Of a stretch of 14,004 nt of DNA, positions 14,004 to 14,004 are shown in pieces. The translations under genes were made by a program, and so were the position numbers. The stretch comes from Rhizobium sp. Q54 (lineage in GTDB: Bacteria > Pseudomonadota > Alphaproteobacteria > Rhizobiales > Beijerinckiaceae). The stretch is from positions 1 through 14,004 of the forward strand of contig CAMDOY010000059.1 of the NCBI GenBank assembly GCA_945903655.1, given 5' to 3'. The notes beneath the pieces were generated by a model. It was given only the letters and a program-made list of their open reading frames with translations. It ran no database searches and had not been told where the DNA came from. Position 1 is the first letter of the stretch. Each line of letters begins with the position of its first letter.

Positions 14004-14004
14004 G

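Noticed and set aside
1..14004. Search for mobile elements, CRISPR arrays, tRNAs, toxin-antitoxin or defence genes
   Set aside because: No transposase, integrase, repeat-spacer pattern, cloverleaf or known defence domain was seen in either strand.

Overview
The window reads as ordinary chromosome of a high-GC alphaproteobacterium, most likely order Hyphomicrobiales (Rhizobiales). The supporting genes are a SciP/DUF1153 cell-cycle regulator with near-textbook sequence, a Rhodobacter-type phosphatidylethanolamine methyltransferase, the alphaproteobacterial form of SerC, and an MnmA with a CVAC-type catalytic segment. No tRNA, rRNA, CRISPR array, transposase, integrase or phage gene was seen.

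Layout. (1) 2-4683, plus strand: the 3' part of serC, then serA (serine synthesis from 3-phosphoglycerate), a small amidohydrolase and an exported Bug-type solute-binding protein. serC and serA are separated by two extragenic hairpins. (2) 4698-6526, minus strand: two tandem paralogous EamA-family exporters joined by an ATGA overlap. They converge on the Bug gene with only 14 bp between. (3) 6637-9888, minus strand: a small PRC-barrel-like protein, a 472-residue single-pass membrane protein with a long proline-rich linker, and purA (IMP to adenylosuccinate). (4) 9955-11926, minus strand: mnmA (tRNA U34 2-thiolation) and pmtA, two bases apart, ended by a strong intrinsic terminator that insulates purA. 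(5) 11927-12239: a divergent, comparatively AT-rich control region between mnmA and sciP. (6) 12240-12515, plus strand: sciP, followed by a bidirectional terminator shared with a convergent YbhN/MprF-type membrane protein (12604-13656, minus). (7) 13788-14003, minus strand: the C-terminal end of an unrecognised, charged, probably coiled-coil protein cut by the window edge.

Most of the content is housekeeping: serine, purine, tRNA modification, phospholipid head-group and cell-cycle control. I see no convincing new multi-gene system. The observations most worth following are the sciP control region (a 13-bp direct repeat spaced 31 bp), the unrecognised membrane protein beside purA, the amidohydrolase/Bug pair attached to the serine genes, and the nested inverted repeats near the right edge.
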